64,000 nucleotides of DNA, from the NCBI RefSeq assembly GCF_014356525.2, contig NC_052507.1, positions 62,622,295 through 62,686,294 on the forward strand, read 5' to 3'. The DNA comes from Nilaparvata lugens. Its lineage: Eukaryota; Arthropoda; Insecta; Hemiptera; Delphacidae. Below the pieces are notes generated by a model. The model saw only the letters and a list, made by a program, of their open reading frames with translations. It made no database searches and was not told the origin of the DNA. The position numbers and the translations under genes were made by a program. Positions 40,331-51,236 of this stretch are shown here, piece by piece; the stretch's first letter is position 1, and each line of letters opens with the position of its first letter.

Positions 40331-41435
40331 AGGTCCAAGCTATAATGGCAGTGAAGAAAGATAGGTGTACAGCGTTGCCGGTTCTCTGCCTTGATACTGA
40401 CTTCTTTAAAAGAGAGCTGGTACCGATTTACTGATGTGATAATATCAACTGTTTATTCTTGTTCAAGATAATGATAAAATATATTATCGTAATATAATAA
40501 TTGGAAATAAAAAATATAATACAATAAATTATATTACATAATATGATAAATTGACAGTGAAGAAAGATAGGTTGACAGCGTTGCCGATTCTCTGCCTTGT
40601 CACCGGGTACCTGATAGCGGTATATCTAGTGGATTATTACATTGTTTAGAATAACCAGTTTTGATTACTCGTTGTGAAAATATATTTTTTAATGATTCTT
40701 TAGTGAGGTCCACGTTATAATGGCAGTGTTTGATTAGCAATGGTATTGCTATCCTTGTCTATCATCCAACAAAGCGGATAGCGCTATCTCTTTCTCGCTT
40801 TGCTCTGTTGCCAGATCGTCTTTTAACAATGTAGAATTAATAATTAATTAACGAAATATTCCATCTTAATCATGAAAACAGAATATTATGAACGAAATAT
40901 TTCTATTCAATTATTAAGATTCATTATTGAATTATTGGAAAATATAATTTCTTGTTTAATAAAATATAATTGATTATTTTTAACGAGAAGGAACAGCTGA
41001 AATTACATCAATAGACCAGACCTGTATCACCTACCGTCTATAGAAGACATTGACAAGACAGAAGATCGGCAACGTTGTCCTCCTATCTTTCTCCACTGCC
41101 ATTATAACGTGGACCTCACTATATGTTAAATTTCCATTACTGAGATTGAATATTCTTCTAATTAACTATACAGAGTATAGCTGATACCAGTACCTGTTAA
41201 TTCTTGTTCAGAATAACCAATCATGGGAGAATATTATACTTTTCAACCCTTAAATAATTGATTTTGAGATCCAATATTTTGTTGGTTAATCAAACTTCTA
41301 CATTGTAAAGAACCGATGTGGCTAAGTTGCAAAGGTAGAAAAGGATAGAGATATCTGTTTTGTTGAATGAAAGACAAGGATAGCAACAGCAATGTTGATC
41401 AAATACTGCCATTATAACGTGGACCTCACTATAGT
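40331..41435 (-). mobile_element. Old Rep-B with a younger Rep-B inside
   Basis: Outer ends CTATAGTAAGGTCCAAGC and ACGTGGACCTCACTATAG. The left part is internally duplicated (GACAGTGAAGAAAGATAGGT again near 40555). A full copy, 40700-41123, sits in it. Confidence 0.75.
40700..41123 (+). mobile_element. Rep-B, best full-length copy (424 bp)
   Basis: TTAGTGAGGTCCACGTTATA to AACGTGGACCTCACTATA; terminal inverted repeats of about 28 bases bounded by TA. Internal marks: CTATCCTTGTCTATCAT, TGTTGCCAGATCGTCTTTTA, TAGAAGACATTGACAAGACA. TA boundaries suggest a Tc1/mariner-type MITE. No transposase. Confidence 0.88.
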
Positions 41436-41780
41436 GGTTACTTTCTCTTTCTGGCCATGGTGTGTTGGCTAGTGGTGCCCATGTGGTGATCGTGACACCA
41501 CGGATGCACGGAGGTGGTTTCCGGTTGTTACCAGATAGCGGGTGTAGATTATAGAGCGGGAATGATCCGTCACGCTACCGTCCGATTCCAAATTCCTTGC
41601 CGCATGCTAATAGATTACAAACACACTGAAAGCGGAGCGGAGCGTGGCGTGGCGTGGTCAGAGCATTCATGATACACACTGGAAGCGTCTGAGCGTCAAG
41701 CGTTAAGGGCCTAGAAAATGGCGTTTTCCAAGTTTACACGGAAATTACTTTGTGAAAATAACTATTTAAAGTATTGGATA
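41436..41780. other. GC-richer low-copy DNA
   Basis: GCGGAGCGGAGCGTGGCGTG short tandem words near 41632-41660. No gene recognised. Confidence 0.3.
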
Positions 41781-41858
41781 CTAGCTGGCCCAGCGAACTT
41801 CGTACCGCCAAATAGAGTTAATGCATCTCATGACAAACTTTAGCTGAATGCACACCTT

Positions 41859-42206
41859 AAGGTGTGTACAGATATACGCGCCGCGAACATGAGCAATTCA
41901 CTTTTAATCAGCTGATGCCAAGCTTTTTATATCTGTATCTTACCGTTTCTGTAAAAATACAGATATAATCAGCTGATTCAATTTCAATTTTCAATTTCAA
42001 TTTCATTTATTGCCAATTAGAATATTCAAAACATATTACAAACTCTTTATAATATGAAATATCATTAAAAATATAATTAGATAAACATAATTACTCATAC
42101 ATATACTTGAATAGAATTAAATAAAATATAAAATCTAGACATCACCAGCAGAAAGAAAAAAGTGAATTGCTCATGTTCGCGGCGCGTATATCTGTACGCA
42201 CTTTAA
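41859..42206. repeat. Fold-G copy 1, split by a LINE tail
   Basis: AAGGTGTGTACAGATATACG with CGCGCCGCGAACATGAGCAA pairs with TTGCTCATGTTCGCGGCGCG and TATATCTGTACGCACTTTA. Interrupted at AATCAGCTGATT by a minus LINE tail. Confidence 0.85.
41980..42160 (-). mobile_element. LINE-like tail, (TTGAAA)n type
   Basis: CAATTTCAATTTTCAATTTC then TTATTGCCAATTAGAATATT; inverse of ...GGCAATAAATGAAATTG repeats, a non-LTR 3' tail. Confidence 0.55.
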
Positions 42207-42808
42207 TATAGGAGGCGCGATGCGGCATTTTGCATCCAGGTGCTTCTTGCTTATATTGGTTTGAATGAAAGAACTCACACACACTGAATCGGGCATGGCG
42301 TGGAACGGTGTGATAAGGCAATCTCCATAAGATCAACACTTTGTATCACCAGGCCGCGCCTCCTCAGGTGTGCTTAGTTTCAGCTTAATCTGATGCACTA
42401 TATTTTTATGAAAATTATCCAACAATCAGTATTTTGTAACTCAATATGGACTTCATATGTGTTTAGTTAGTTGTACTTTTTTAGATATAGTTGAATGCAG
42501 CTGAAATTGAATGGCATCTCCTTGCTGCTGATTCTCCCGTGCATATTCTAAATTTACATCATTTCGAATTCCATGACCCAAGTTTGGACTTCGTTCGTAG
42601 TATAAACCTACTATGTTCTGAATTTCGTGAGAATCGTTAGAGCCGTTTTCGAGATCTGATGAAATACAAACATCTTAACATCCGAACATATAAACAGATG
42701 TTGCTCGTTTAATAGAGTCAGCACCTGATTTACATTTGTTCGCTGCACATGTCTGTCATTAGATAAAGCAGATAGTTTTAGTATATACCGACAACGGATT
42801 TAAAGCTT

Positions 42809-43180
42809 CTATAGTGAGGTCCACGTTCTAATGAAAGATGAGAAAGATAGGAAAACAAATTATCCGATCCTTAGTCTTGTCAATGCCTTCTATAGACGGT
42901 AGCTGATACATGTACATTGATGTAATATTAACTGTTCATTCTCCTTTAAAATAATCAATTATATTTCATTGAGCAAGAAATTATATTTTTCAATCATAAT
43001 AAATTTTCATAATTAAGTTGGAATATTATCTCAATTAATCAATAATTCTACATTTTTAAAAGACGATCTGGCAACAGAGCAAAGCGAGAAAGAGATAGCG
43101 CTATCCACTTTGTTGAATGATAGACAAGGATAGCGATAACATTGCTAATCAAACATTGCCGTTGTAACGTGGACCTCACT
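42809..43180 (-). mobile_element. Rep-B, full length, minus strand
   Basis: CTATAGTGAGGTCCACGT to GTAACGTGGACCTCACT with all internal marks in inverse order (GATAGACAAGGATAGC, CTGGCAACAGAGCAAAGCGA). About 372 bases. Confidence 0.88.
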
Positions 43181-44160
43181 CAAGTATAGTGTATAGTCTA
43201 TATACTATTCTTGGACCTCGCTATAGTGTCTTTGAACTCTATAAAGATAGTAGCCGTCATGCATTCTGTTCATGGGTTTTCCATATTACAGTATTACATT
43301 GATTCATTCAACAATCATTCTATTATGTGTCACATTTTTATGTAAGATGATGAACTTTCAAAACTACTATTCCGTCCAATGTCGATGACTCAAACTTACA
43401 GAAAAGATATCATAAGGAGATATCCCATGGTAGAGGGCGTTTATGTTCCATATTTCATTATTTTTTGTCAATAGTAGTTTCATTAGTGCACTATTTGAAT
43501 TGAACTGTCTGGTTCCTTACTCATTGCATAAAGTAAAATTTCAATACATTAAATGCAATACAAACTTTAAAATTCAATAAATTCAACCAACTTCTAACTC
43601 TTTTTATTAGTACCTGAACCTGTTAGAATGTCCCACCATATTATATCAGTAAGAATTTGGTTCAAAAACTTACTGAAAATACCTACAAGCCGATGAGGAA
43701 GGTAGTAACGTATTTTTTAGGTACTGTAAATAATGTGGAAAATTGAAACACTTCAAATTAAATGGAAACGGCTTGATATTGCCGAACCACTCTTTTATTA
43801 AAACAATTCAAGATACCATAATTTCGGTTGTTACACCATTATCAATTTCTAGTAAACTGAGAGCTAAAATATAGCACACTATCGAGCTCAACCTTCAACC
43901 GTTGAACTGCCCTCGAACCTTGAATCAAGTAAACTGAAAGCTTAAAAATTCAGTAGCAGGATGGTTGAAGCTCTACGATTGGCCGATAGCTGTTGACCAA
44001 TGAAGGTTGAGCTCTACTGTCATTGGCCGAAACTAGACACGCCCAAGTAAACCCTGAGTATACTTGAAAACAAGTGAGTTGAGACTTGTTTAAGCTTTAT
44101 ACACACTGATTATTACTCTAAAGTGAGTTCAACTTCTAGAGTCTAGTAAAATCTCAATGT
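43181..44160. other. Low-copy DNA with repeat scraps
   Basis: A MITE-F end scrap (GATATCCCATGGTAGAGGGC) lies at about 43410-43450. A Pal-I-like half core (ATTTCGGTTGTTACACCATT) lies at 43821-43845. GAGCTCAACCTTCAACC (43884) and GAAGGTTGAGCTC (44006) are inverted. Confidence 0.45.
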
Positions 44161-44430
44161 GAAACGAAAAAGATGTCAGTTCACATAATTTATTCTAGCA
44201 AAGCTGAAGTTTCAATGCATTTAAGGCATCATTATCAGTGGTATTTTGCCAAAAGATACCTCAAGAGTCTAACCAAAAAATATCACTGATGATTATGACT
44301 TAAGGTCTTTGAAACTTTTGATTCTTTGACAAAAGATACCTCAAGAGTCTAAACATGAACGACCACTGATGATAATGCCTTGAGTGCATTGAAACATCAG
44401 ATTATGTAAACTTACAACATCTTTTTAACA
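44161..44430. repeat. Pal-Q: palindromic element with three CTGATRAT...GAAAC cores
   Basis: Outer arms AGATGTCAGTTCACATAATT and AGATTATGTAAACTTACAAC are inverted. Three 30-base cores lie at 44209-44238 (minus), 44286-44315 (plus) and 44366-44395 (plus), each CTGATRAT, a short hairpin and GAAAC. AAAAGATACCTCAAGAGTCT is directly repeated at 44251 and 44332. Confidence 0.7.
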
Positions 44431-44943
44431 AACACAGTAACATAAATTGATGCGGAGAAATGAACACATCAGATAGATGATCTCGTAAAATGCTGCATCT
44501 GAAACATTCCACCTCCACTAAATTCTGAAGCAACCGTTTGTCATCAATATTATTTTCTGGCCAATTCCCATTGTCAAAATATTACATCGACGTGAGTGTT
44601 GCATTAGTAATTGCGTCACTGTCAATCCCACACAACACATACTCATTAGTTCGCGCATACTAACCTAGCTCAACTGTTAGAATAGAATAGAAAACGCTAG
44701 AACGATTGTCGTCTATTGTGATTTCATATTATGAATGTACTCGACATTCCTCAACTGCCGAATTTCCATTGTTTGTTTTTCGGTTCCTGTCAGCGAACTA
44801 TCGAGGTGGGAAAATTAATTTGGAAAAATCAAGAAAGCATTGTTTGTGTGCACCTACCGAATCTCTCCGCTACTCTCGAATATTCATACGCAGTTTCCTG
44901 TCTTGCTCACGTAAACTGCACTACAGGAGCCTAATATCAACCC
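44431..44943. other. Low-copy DNA
   Basis: Two overlapping short plus frames (44706-44948, 44731-44934) have no recognisable domain. Nothing else seen. Confidence 0.3.
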
Positions 44944-45186
44944 GTTAAGGATAATGATAATTCTAAGAGATAATTGAATTTTTTGTCACTTCTTTGTATT
45001 CTTTCTGAAACATTTATCCACTTATTCACCGTTTAGAATATGATAATTCTAAGAGAGAATCGATTTTTTATCACGTCTTTGTACTCTTTCTCAAACATTT
45101 ATCCGTTTAGGATGATAATAATAATTCTAAGAGAAAATTGGATTTTTTGTCACTTCTTTGTACTCTTCCTCAAAACATTTACCAGG
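44944..45186. repeat. Three tandem units of about 80 bp
   Basis: TGATAATTCTAAGAGA... starts near 44955, 45041 and 45119, each followed by TTTTTTGTCACTTCTTTGTA (or a close variant) and CAAACATTTATCC. Short frames across it reflect the duplication. Confidence 0.8.
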
Positions 45187-46460
45187 TTTATTCACACAAA
45201 TCCAACGCCGGTATTGGAGGAATTCATCAGAATATTCACGTGTTTATAATATCATTTGTGTACCTCAACAGTATCATTCTACTGTTTATTCTTCAAGGAC
45301 TCATTAGAATACTTTACGAATTGAAAAAGAGCATAACAATTGTATTCTAAAAAATCACTTACTATTTGGTAGAAGAGTTTCTCAATAGTTGAATGTTTAT
45401 TGTATCCAATTTAATTACTTTGATTCCATAATGTAATAATGTATTGTGACATGGCCTAAATGAACTGTACTTGTTATTTATTGGTCAATGAAAATATTTC
45501 TATTCCTTTTTTTTCTGTGTGGAGGTGATTTTCCATAGCAAAATTTTATAAGTTTCCTGCGAAGGGTGTAGTAATAGGTTTCCTTTTCGAACCAGTAGCT
45601 TGAAAGAATCATCAGTTTATCTATTTATTTTATATCTTCAAAAAAAGAGCAGATCGGGGAGGAAAAACAACGAATACAAATTCTCAGCCAAATGGATTAT
45701 CAATCAGTCAAATAACGAAAAACGAAATGTCTGCTTTTGAAGAAACGAATTGTCTGCCCTTAAAAACGAATTGAGGTTCTTCTATTATATGATGAATAGC
45801 CTCCATTTCATACCTTATTACTACTCACTTCCTGAAACAAGATAATAGACCTATGAATTTCATAGTAATATTGCTGAGTGCATCGTAGAATATCCACACA
45901 TTCCTCTGAATTTGAAAGTAACGGTATCACAAGTCTAAATTTAAACATAAACATGTTATTCGACTCAACGTCGTCCAATTTGTGTAACGTATTGCGTGAA
46001 AAGAAATAAACAAAACTTAATTACTGTTTAGTGCACGTCTACCACTCATAAGCAATTTATTTTTTCACTTTAAAAAGTTGTTTCTCGAAGTGGCTATGAT
46101 TAAGTTGCTAGAGCTTGACAGAAACGCGTTCCTCAGTCATTACAGCAGATAACACCATATGGATCCGAGTAGATGATCTTTTCGTCGTTGACTTTCAAAC
46201 GATCTTTGCAAAAGTCGCGCAGGTTGGACGTCTTAATTTTAGTGACAAACAAAAATTTCAAACGTAACGCTCGTTAAGCAATTATTTGAAACGTTTCACA
46301 TTCTGGAGAAAGTTGGCCACATCTACTTTTCACGCCGTCAAGTACGATTTGGAAGATAGTGGTTGGTTCGCCATTTTAATTCATTCGGATGTGAATTTCT
46401 GCACTGAAATAATAACTTACGCCGTTCCGAACACAAGTTTCGTAGAAGTGACAGCCGAAT
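45187..46460. other. Low-copy DNA
   Basis: No family recognised. Bases 46060-46440 have a more balanced composition than the rest and no repeat seen elsewhere in the window, making them a candidate unique sequence, but no frame of note. Confidence 0.3.
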
Positions 46461-46465
46461 AGGAT

Positions 46466-46725
46466 CTATAGTGGCAGTATTTGGTGTTGCTATCCTTGTC
46501 TATCATCTTTGTATATATAGTGAGGTCCACGTCATAATGGCAGTATTTGGTGTTGCTATCCTTGTCTATCATCTTTGTATATATAGTGAGGTCCACGTTG
46601 TAATGGCAGTATTTGATTAACACTGGTGTTGCTATCACTCGACAAAACAGATAGCGCTATCCTTTTCTACCTCTGCAACATAGCCAGATTGTATTTCAAC
46701 AATGTAGAAATATAATTAACTAACT
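46466..46725 (+). mobile_element. Rep-B left end, tandemly repeated (66-bp period)
   Basis: TATAGTGAGGTCCACGT starts at 46516 and 46582; a first damaged unit is at 46466. Each has GGCAGTATTTGGTGTTGCTA and CTTGTCTATCATCTTTGTA. The body continues to TAGAAATATAATTAA, where Hel-C begins. Confidence 0.85.
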
Positions 46726-46729
46726 GTCA

Positions 46730-47464
46730 GGCTCGCTTCGCTCCCCATATCCGTCTAGCCAGGGGACTCCGCCCCCTGGACCCCCGACTGGATCGTCCAA
46801 GAATGAGATCAGCAGGCTCGCTTCGTTCGCCTGCATTGTTCATTTGAGCATTTTTATCATAAATGTTAGGACGATCCAGTCGGGGGTCCAGACTAAACGT
46901 CTGGCTAAACGGATATGGCGAGCGAAGCGAGCCGGACGGCTAGTAATATAATATTCCCAGGAATAGCTTTGATTGGGAGTAGCAGTGCCCAATCAATTTT
47001 TCCGCGATAAATGCATTTCAATCCTCAACTTGGTGCCAACCTAACAAAGTCAACTCAACTTAATGCCAACCTGACAAAATAATTATTATTAAATTTAGTT
47101 ACCAGTAAACAACTGTTTCGAAGAGGGACTCTCTCTAGATTATAGTTCTATATTAACATAAATGGTATGGACATTTTTAATTATAATTAAGAGATTGGAA
47201 TAAGAAGAATATACATGCTAAAAGACGAACTTTGAACCCTTAAAAACCACCCTTAGAGTTAAAATATTGCCAAAAGATTTCTTAGTGCGCCTCTAAAGGG
47301 CCAACTGAACATACCTACCAAATTTGAACGGATTTGGTCTGGTAGATTTTTAGTTCTGCGAGTGAGTGAGTGAGTGAGTGAGTGAGTGAGTGAGTGAGTG
47401 AGTCAGTCAGTCAGTCAGTCAGTCAGTCAGTCAGTGAGTACCATTTCGCTTTTATATATATAGA
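46730..47464 (-). mobile_element. Hel-C, minus strand
   Basis: CTAACTGTCAGGCTCGCTTC (CTAG mutated to CTAA) to TTCGCTTTTATATATATAGA, then T. GC-rich fold-back at 46735-46945; long (GAGT)n/(CAGT)n at 47358-47438. Confidence 0.88.
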
Positions 47465-47920
47465 TACAGTATATAAAATGATACAGTACAGCTGTATATA
47501 TAATTCAGTATATTATATGATAATACAGTATAATAATAGAGTGATGCTGCCGTTATTTTAAATGCTTGGAGTGCCTGGCAGGAAGTCTAGAGAAAGGAGA
47601 GCTCCCAACAATGAAACAAAAGGGTGAACCTCCTTCTCCCTTCAGGCCACAGCCACAACATTATAAAGAATGGGAGAAATTAAATTTAGAGTGAAAGTAA
47701 CAAAAATGGAGGAGATAAACAAGTATGAAAGAGATGAGGAAGAATGATGATTAAATGAAAGTGGAATGGGGTAAGAGAAAAGGAGAGGTGGTGAGTGAGA
47801 AGTAACGAAATTCAAGAGAAACAACTATAAAATAAATAAAGGAGAAGGATGGATGAATGATGGAAGTAACAAGAATGAAAAAGAGTCACAAGTATGGAAG
47901 AAATAAAGAAGAATGATGAT
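47465..47920. other. GA-rich low-copy DNA
   Basis: The segment TTAAATGAAAGTGGAATGGG with AGAGAAAAGGAGAGGTGG at 47750-47790 recurs just right of the following Rep-A (48725-48770), so a local tandem duplication existed before Rep-A entered. Confidence 0.4.
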
Positions 47921-48725
47921 TGACCGAACGTAGTGAGGTCTATGTTTCAACTCGATTTGCTTTTGTCTGTCTGTATGTTACGCGATTATAGCCAAACGCG
48001 TTGATAGAATTCGATGAGATTTGGCAGGAATATTCCTTTTTCAACTGCGCGTCGATGTATACACAAGGTTTTTTGAAATTTTGCATTTTAATGATGATAT
48101 CAGAAGAAAAGAATTCCTTCATACTCTGATATTACTTATATTCCTGCCATACGAATTTACTTTATTACTATAAATATCATCTACTTTGAAGATAGGATCA
48201 ATCAGACTATAGAATAATTTCATAATCAATCAGCTGGCAAGTGATAAGTTATTCATTGCATGCATTACACAGATGTCTGACCGTGTCTATTTCTACAAGG
48301 TAGGATTTCAATATTTTTTATGATGCTTGCCCATCAGTATCAATATCCTCACATTTGAAAAACAAATTTAATAGGAGATTGAAAATGAAATGAAAAATGA
48401 TTGAATGAACTGAATAATGCCGAAGAAATTATAATATTCTTGATTGGAAAAAATTAATTTCAAAATAGTTAAGAGATATTTTTATCAGATGGAAAGATTA
48501 TCACGAAACTGGATAAATCATCATATGGGATACAAATTATTCAAACGTGATCTGATTTTATTAACATAAATGAGTTTTTGATCTAGGAGAAACAAATAAC
48601 AGTTTTTAAGAGTAAAGAATGATTCAACTGTGAATTGTGATTAAACTGAATCAACTAGAAAAGGTGACATCAGATACTTGTGGATGAGAAAACTGCGTGA
48701 GGTCTTCTGTTCACAGAACTACGAG
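47921..48725 (+). mobile_element. Rep-A, diverged long copy (805 bp)
   Basis: TGACCGAACGTAGTGAGGTC to CACAGAACTACGAG followed by T. It keeps all Rep-A landmarks (CGCGTCGATGTATACACAAG, CAGACTATAGAATAATTTCA, GATACTTGTGGATGAGAA) with extra sequence between them. The flanks join as GATGAT/TAAATG, as in the duplicated neighbour, so insertion caused no duplication beyond at most one T. Confidence 0.8.
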
Positions 48726-49261
48726 TTAAATGAAAGTGGAATGGGGTAAGAGAAAGGAGAGGTGGAAAGTGAGAGGTCAACTTGCGTCACGAACCTGTAC
48801 GTTTTTCTCAGAAATGTGAGTAAGAAATTGATTCATGAGGTGTTCTGATCGAATAGTAGTTCCTAAAAAGATGGTTACAAAGAGAAAATTGAATATTAAA
48901 ATCCTTCAAAGGATGAGTTGGGTCAAAGAGAAAATATAGCATGAGAAGATATACCATGGTATAGATGGTTAAGTTCCAAATTACACTTTTTGTGTAGTTG
49001 AGAAGTTGATATTGCGTAATTATCCATATTAAATAAGAAGACTAAAGCTGCGTTTACACCGGAGTTAATAACACGATTTATAAACAAAAAGTTATTAATT
49101 TGACTGAATCCTCAAAAATTTCTCTTGACAAAAGTTAATAACTCATGTTTCTAACAGAAAATTCCTTTTTATTAACAAGATCTTGTTATCAATATAATTG
49201 ACTTCCATATGATTTCATTTAACGAGACTATTCATATGATATAACAGCCGGAATAAAAAGC

Positions 49262-50427
49262 AAAAAATCTGGTGTGACGCACTCACACAACTTTCCTTGC
49301 CGTTATGAAAATTTATCACCTGACGCTAGTGTTCTCGCGCATCTCAAATCTACTATTCAAAGATAAGAGACAGCTGGTGACAGTACAATAAGGCTGGAGA
49401 CACACGAAGTTTGCTATCTCTCCATCTTCTTCTTCTGCTTCAATCGTCCGATTGGTTGGCAGCTTTCCATCTTTGTCTGTCCAGAGCCAGCTGTTTTAGT
49501 TGGGTATAGCTCTGGACCCCAAGATCCCGGGTTATCTGCTTCAAATATTGTAGCCGGGGTCTTCCACGAGCCCGTTGTCCACTGATTGCACCTTCCAGTA
49601 TTGTTAGCGTGAATTCGCTGTGTCTTATAATTTATGTCCTATCCAAGAATGCCGTCTGTCCCTAAGAGATTTCAATAGAGTTTTTTGTGTCTCTTCAGCC
49701 CTTTGAAATACTTCTTCATTTGTTATTCTATCGGTCCGTTTTATTTTCAGCATTCGCCTCCAACACCATACTTCAAATGCATTAATGGCCTTTTCTTCCG
49801 ATTTACCGATAGTCCATGTCTCTGAGCCATATAGTGCAATACTCCAGATACAACTCTTTATAAGTCTCTTTCTCAAATCCAAATTCAGACTTTTGGAGGA
49901 AAGCACATTCCGTTTATTGATGAAAATGGCCTTGGCTTCTCTTATACGGCGCTTTATGTCTTCTTTGTCTTTTCCATCCTCTGAAATAATGCTACCTAAG
50001 TATTTAAATTTTTTTACTTGTTTGAGGGCGTTATTCTCTATCTTTACTATTTCAAAATCAGGATTCTTGGAGCAGATCATCACTTCTGTCTTAGCCTTAT
50101 TTATCTCCATGTAAAATTCATTTTTGAGAATGTCATGCAAGGTATTCAGTGCTCTCTCTAGATTACCTTTATATTGTGCCACTATCTCTTCATAGTGAAT
50201 GATTTAATAGAACCAACAGTTGCCAACAGTTTGCAATTATTTAATAATCAAATTTTCTCGAATTTCAAGCTTATTTTCAATTTTAGGTGAAAATGTTACT
50301 CGACATTAATTGTAGAGATTTTTATGCTCAATCTTTTCCACTTGAAATTTTTTGTTCAAATTGTATCTGAAGCCTGATAATTGGGAATCTAAAATCACAC
50401 TTCGCATTGATGGGGCGGAGCTCCTGA
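49262..50427 (+). mobile_element. Rep-E copy 5, split by a LINE
   Basis: AAAAATCTGGTGTGACGCAC to GATGGGGCGGAGCTCCTG, where it stops short of the usual 3' half. Split at CTATCTCT by the LINE. Confidence 0.85.
49422..50181 (-). pseudogene. 5'-truncated LINE with reverse-transcriptase C-terminus
   Basis: The minus-strand frame 50182-49625 (185 codons) encodes the end of a LINE RT: MEINKAKTEVMICS, a KKFKYLGSIISEDGK stretch, ALYGSETWTI and FEVWCWRRMLKIKRTDR. This is the thumb/C-terminal region of Jockey- or RTE-like endonuclease-RT proteins. The YADD box is not present (truncation). Near 49620 a frameshift moves the frame; it then continues as EGAISGQRARGRPRLQ to a TGA at 49442-49440. The 3' tail is AGCAGAAGAAGAAGATGG. 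CTATCTCT is duplicated at 49414-49421 and 50182-50189. It inserted into Rep-E by target-primed reverse transcription and was never functional here. Confidence 0.9.
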
Positions 50428-50790
50428 GTTTACACCAGAGTTTAAAGAAAAGATTTCAACACAAGTTAATAACATTTTCTTTTGGCTGCTAGTTTTGTTA
50501 TCAACAAAAGTTAATAACTTTGTCACGTCTTTTGTCTGCAGCTGTAGTTATTAGGGAACAGCTGTAGTTGTAGGGTAGGGATGCTGGGCGAGGGGGTTGT
50601 GGGGAAGATAGTAACCTGTTATTAACAAAAGTTACCGACTCTCGATGGATAACATAAATCTTGTTAATAACAAGGAATTTTCTGTTGAAAACACGAGTTA
50701 TCAACTTTTTTCAAGATAATTTTTTGTCGATTTGGTCAAGTTGACAACTTTTTATTAATAACTCATGCTATCAACTCCGGTGTAAACGCA

Positions 50791-51057
50791 ACTCAACATG
50801 ATGTTATTAACTTTTGTAATTAACATCAGTTGATAACAAAAACGTTAAAAACTTGTGTTATTATCTCCGGTGTAAACGCAACTCAACATGATGTTATTAA
50901 CTTTTGTAATTAACATCAGTTGATAACAAAAACGTTAAAAACTTGTGTTATTATCTCCGGTGAAAACGCAACTCAACATGATGTTATTAACTTGTGTAAT
51001 TAACATCAGTTGATAACAAAAACGTTAAAAACTTGTGTTATCTCCGGTGTAAACGCA
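50791..51057. repeat. Three tandem 90-bp units in Rep-D
   Basis: Units 50791-50880, 50881-50970 and 50971-51057 (last is 87) each run ACTCAACATGATGTTATTAA to CTCCGGTGTAAACGCA and differ at only a few sites. The unit contains GTTAATTAC-type self-complementary words. Confidence 0.95.
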
Positions 51058-51236
51058 GCTTTTGTCTTCTTATTTAATTCCAAATTACAAGCCGATGTTT
51101 TGTTAACTCAAGCCGATTACTGTCGAACACTGTCTATTATTACTGTTTTGTCGGGGTGAAATTGTGAGAACGGCACTGTATTAGAGACTACCAGCGTCAG
51201 ATAGCTTCACCAAAAACAACTACTAGTGATGTCTGC

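Larger units (their letters stand above)
41781..42715 (-). mobile_element. Hel-S: CTAG-ended Helitron-like element
   Basis: CTAGCTGGCCCAGCGAACTT follows an A; on the minus strand it ends GCTGGGCCAGCTAG before T, with the small hairpin GCTGGGCCAGC just inside. The right half holds ACCTACTATGTTCTGAATTT and GAATCGTTAGAGCCGTTTTC, as in Rep-R, and ends TTGCTCGTTTAATAG. Fold-G is nested inside. Confidence 0.6.
49045..51065. mobile_element. Rep-D large copy, arms separated by Rep-E
   Basis: Left arm AAAGCTGCGTTTACACCGGA with AAAGTTAATAACTCATGTTT (49045-49260). Right arm about 50428-51065 with GTTAATAACAAGGAATTTTC and CCGGTGTAAACGCAGCT. The right side carries a three-unit tandem. Confidence 0.7.
48985..51077. 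mobile_element. Pal-I copy 2, carrying nested Rep-D/Rep-E/LINE
   Basis: Starts ACTTTTTGTGTAGTTGAGAA; ends TTTTGTCTTCTTATTTAA. TTCCAAATTAC is duplicated at 48974-48984 and 51078-51088. The palindrome centre is replaced by Rep-D and its contents. Confidence 0.75.
48935..51230. mobile_element. MITE-F remnant hosting a five-level nest
   Basis: Left remnant GATATACCATGGTATAGATG (48945 on); right remnant 51089-51230 with TTACTGTTTTGTCGGGGTGA and GAGACTACCAGCGTCA, the inverse MITE-F centre. Everything between is inserted. Confidence 0.7.
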
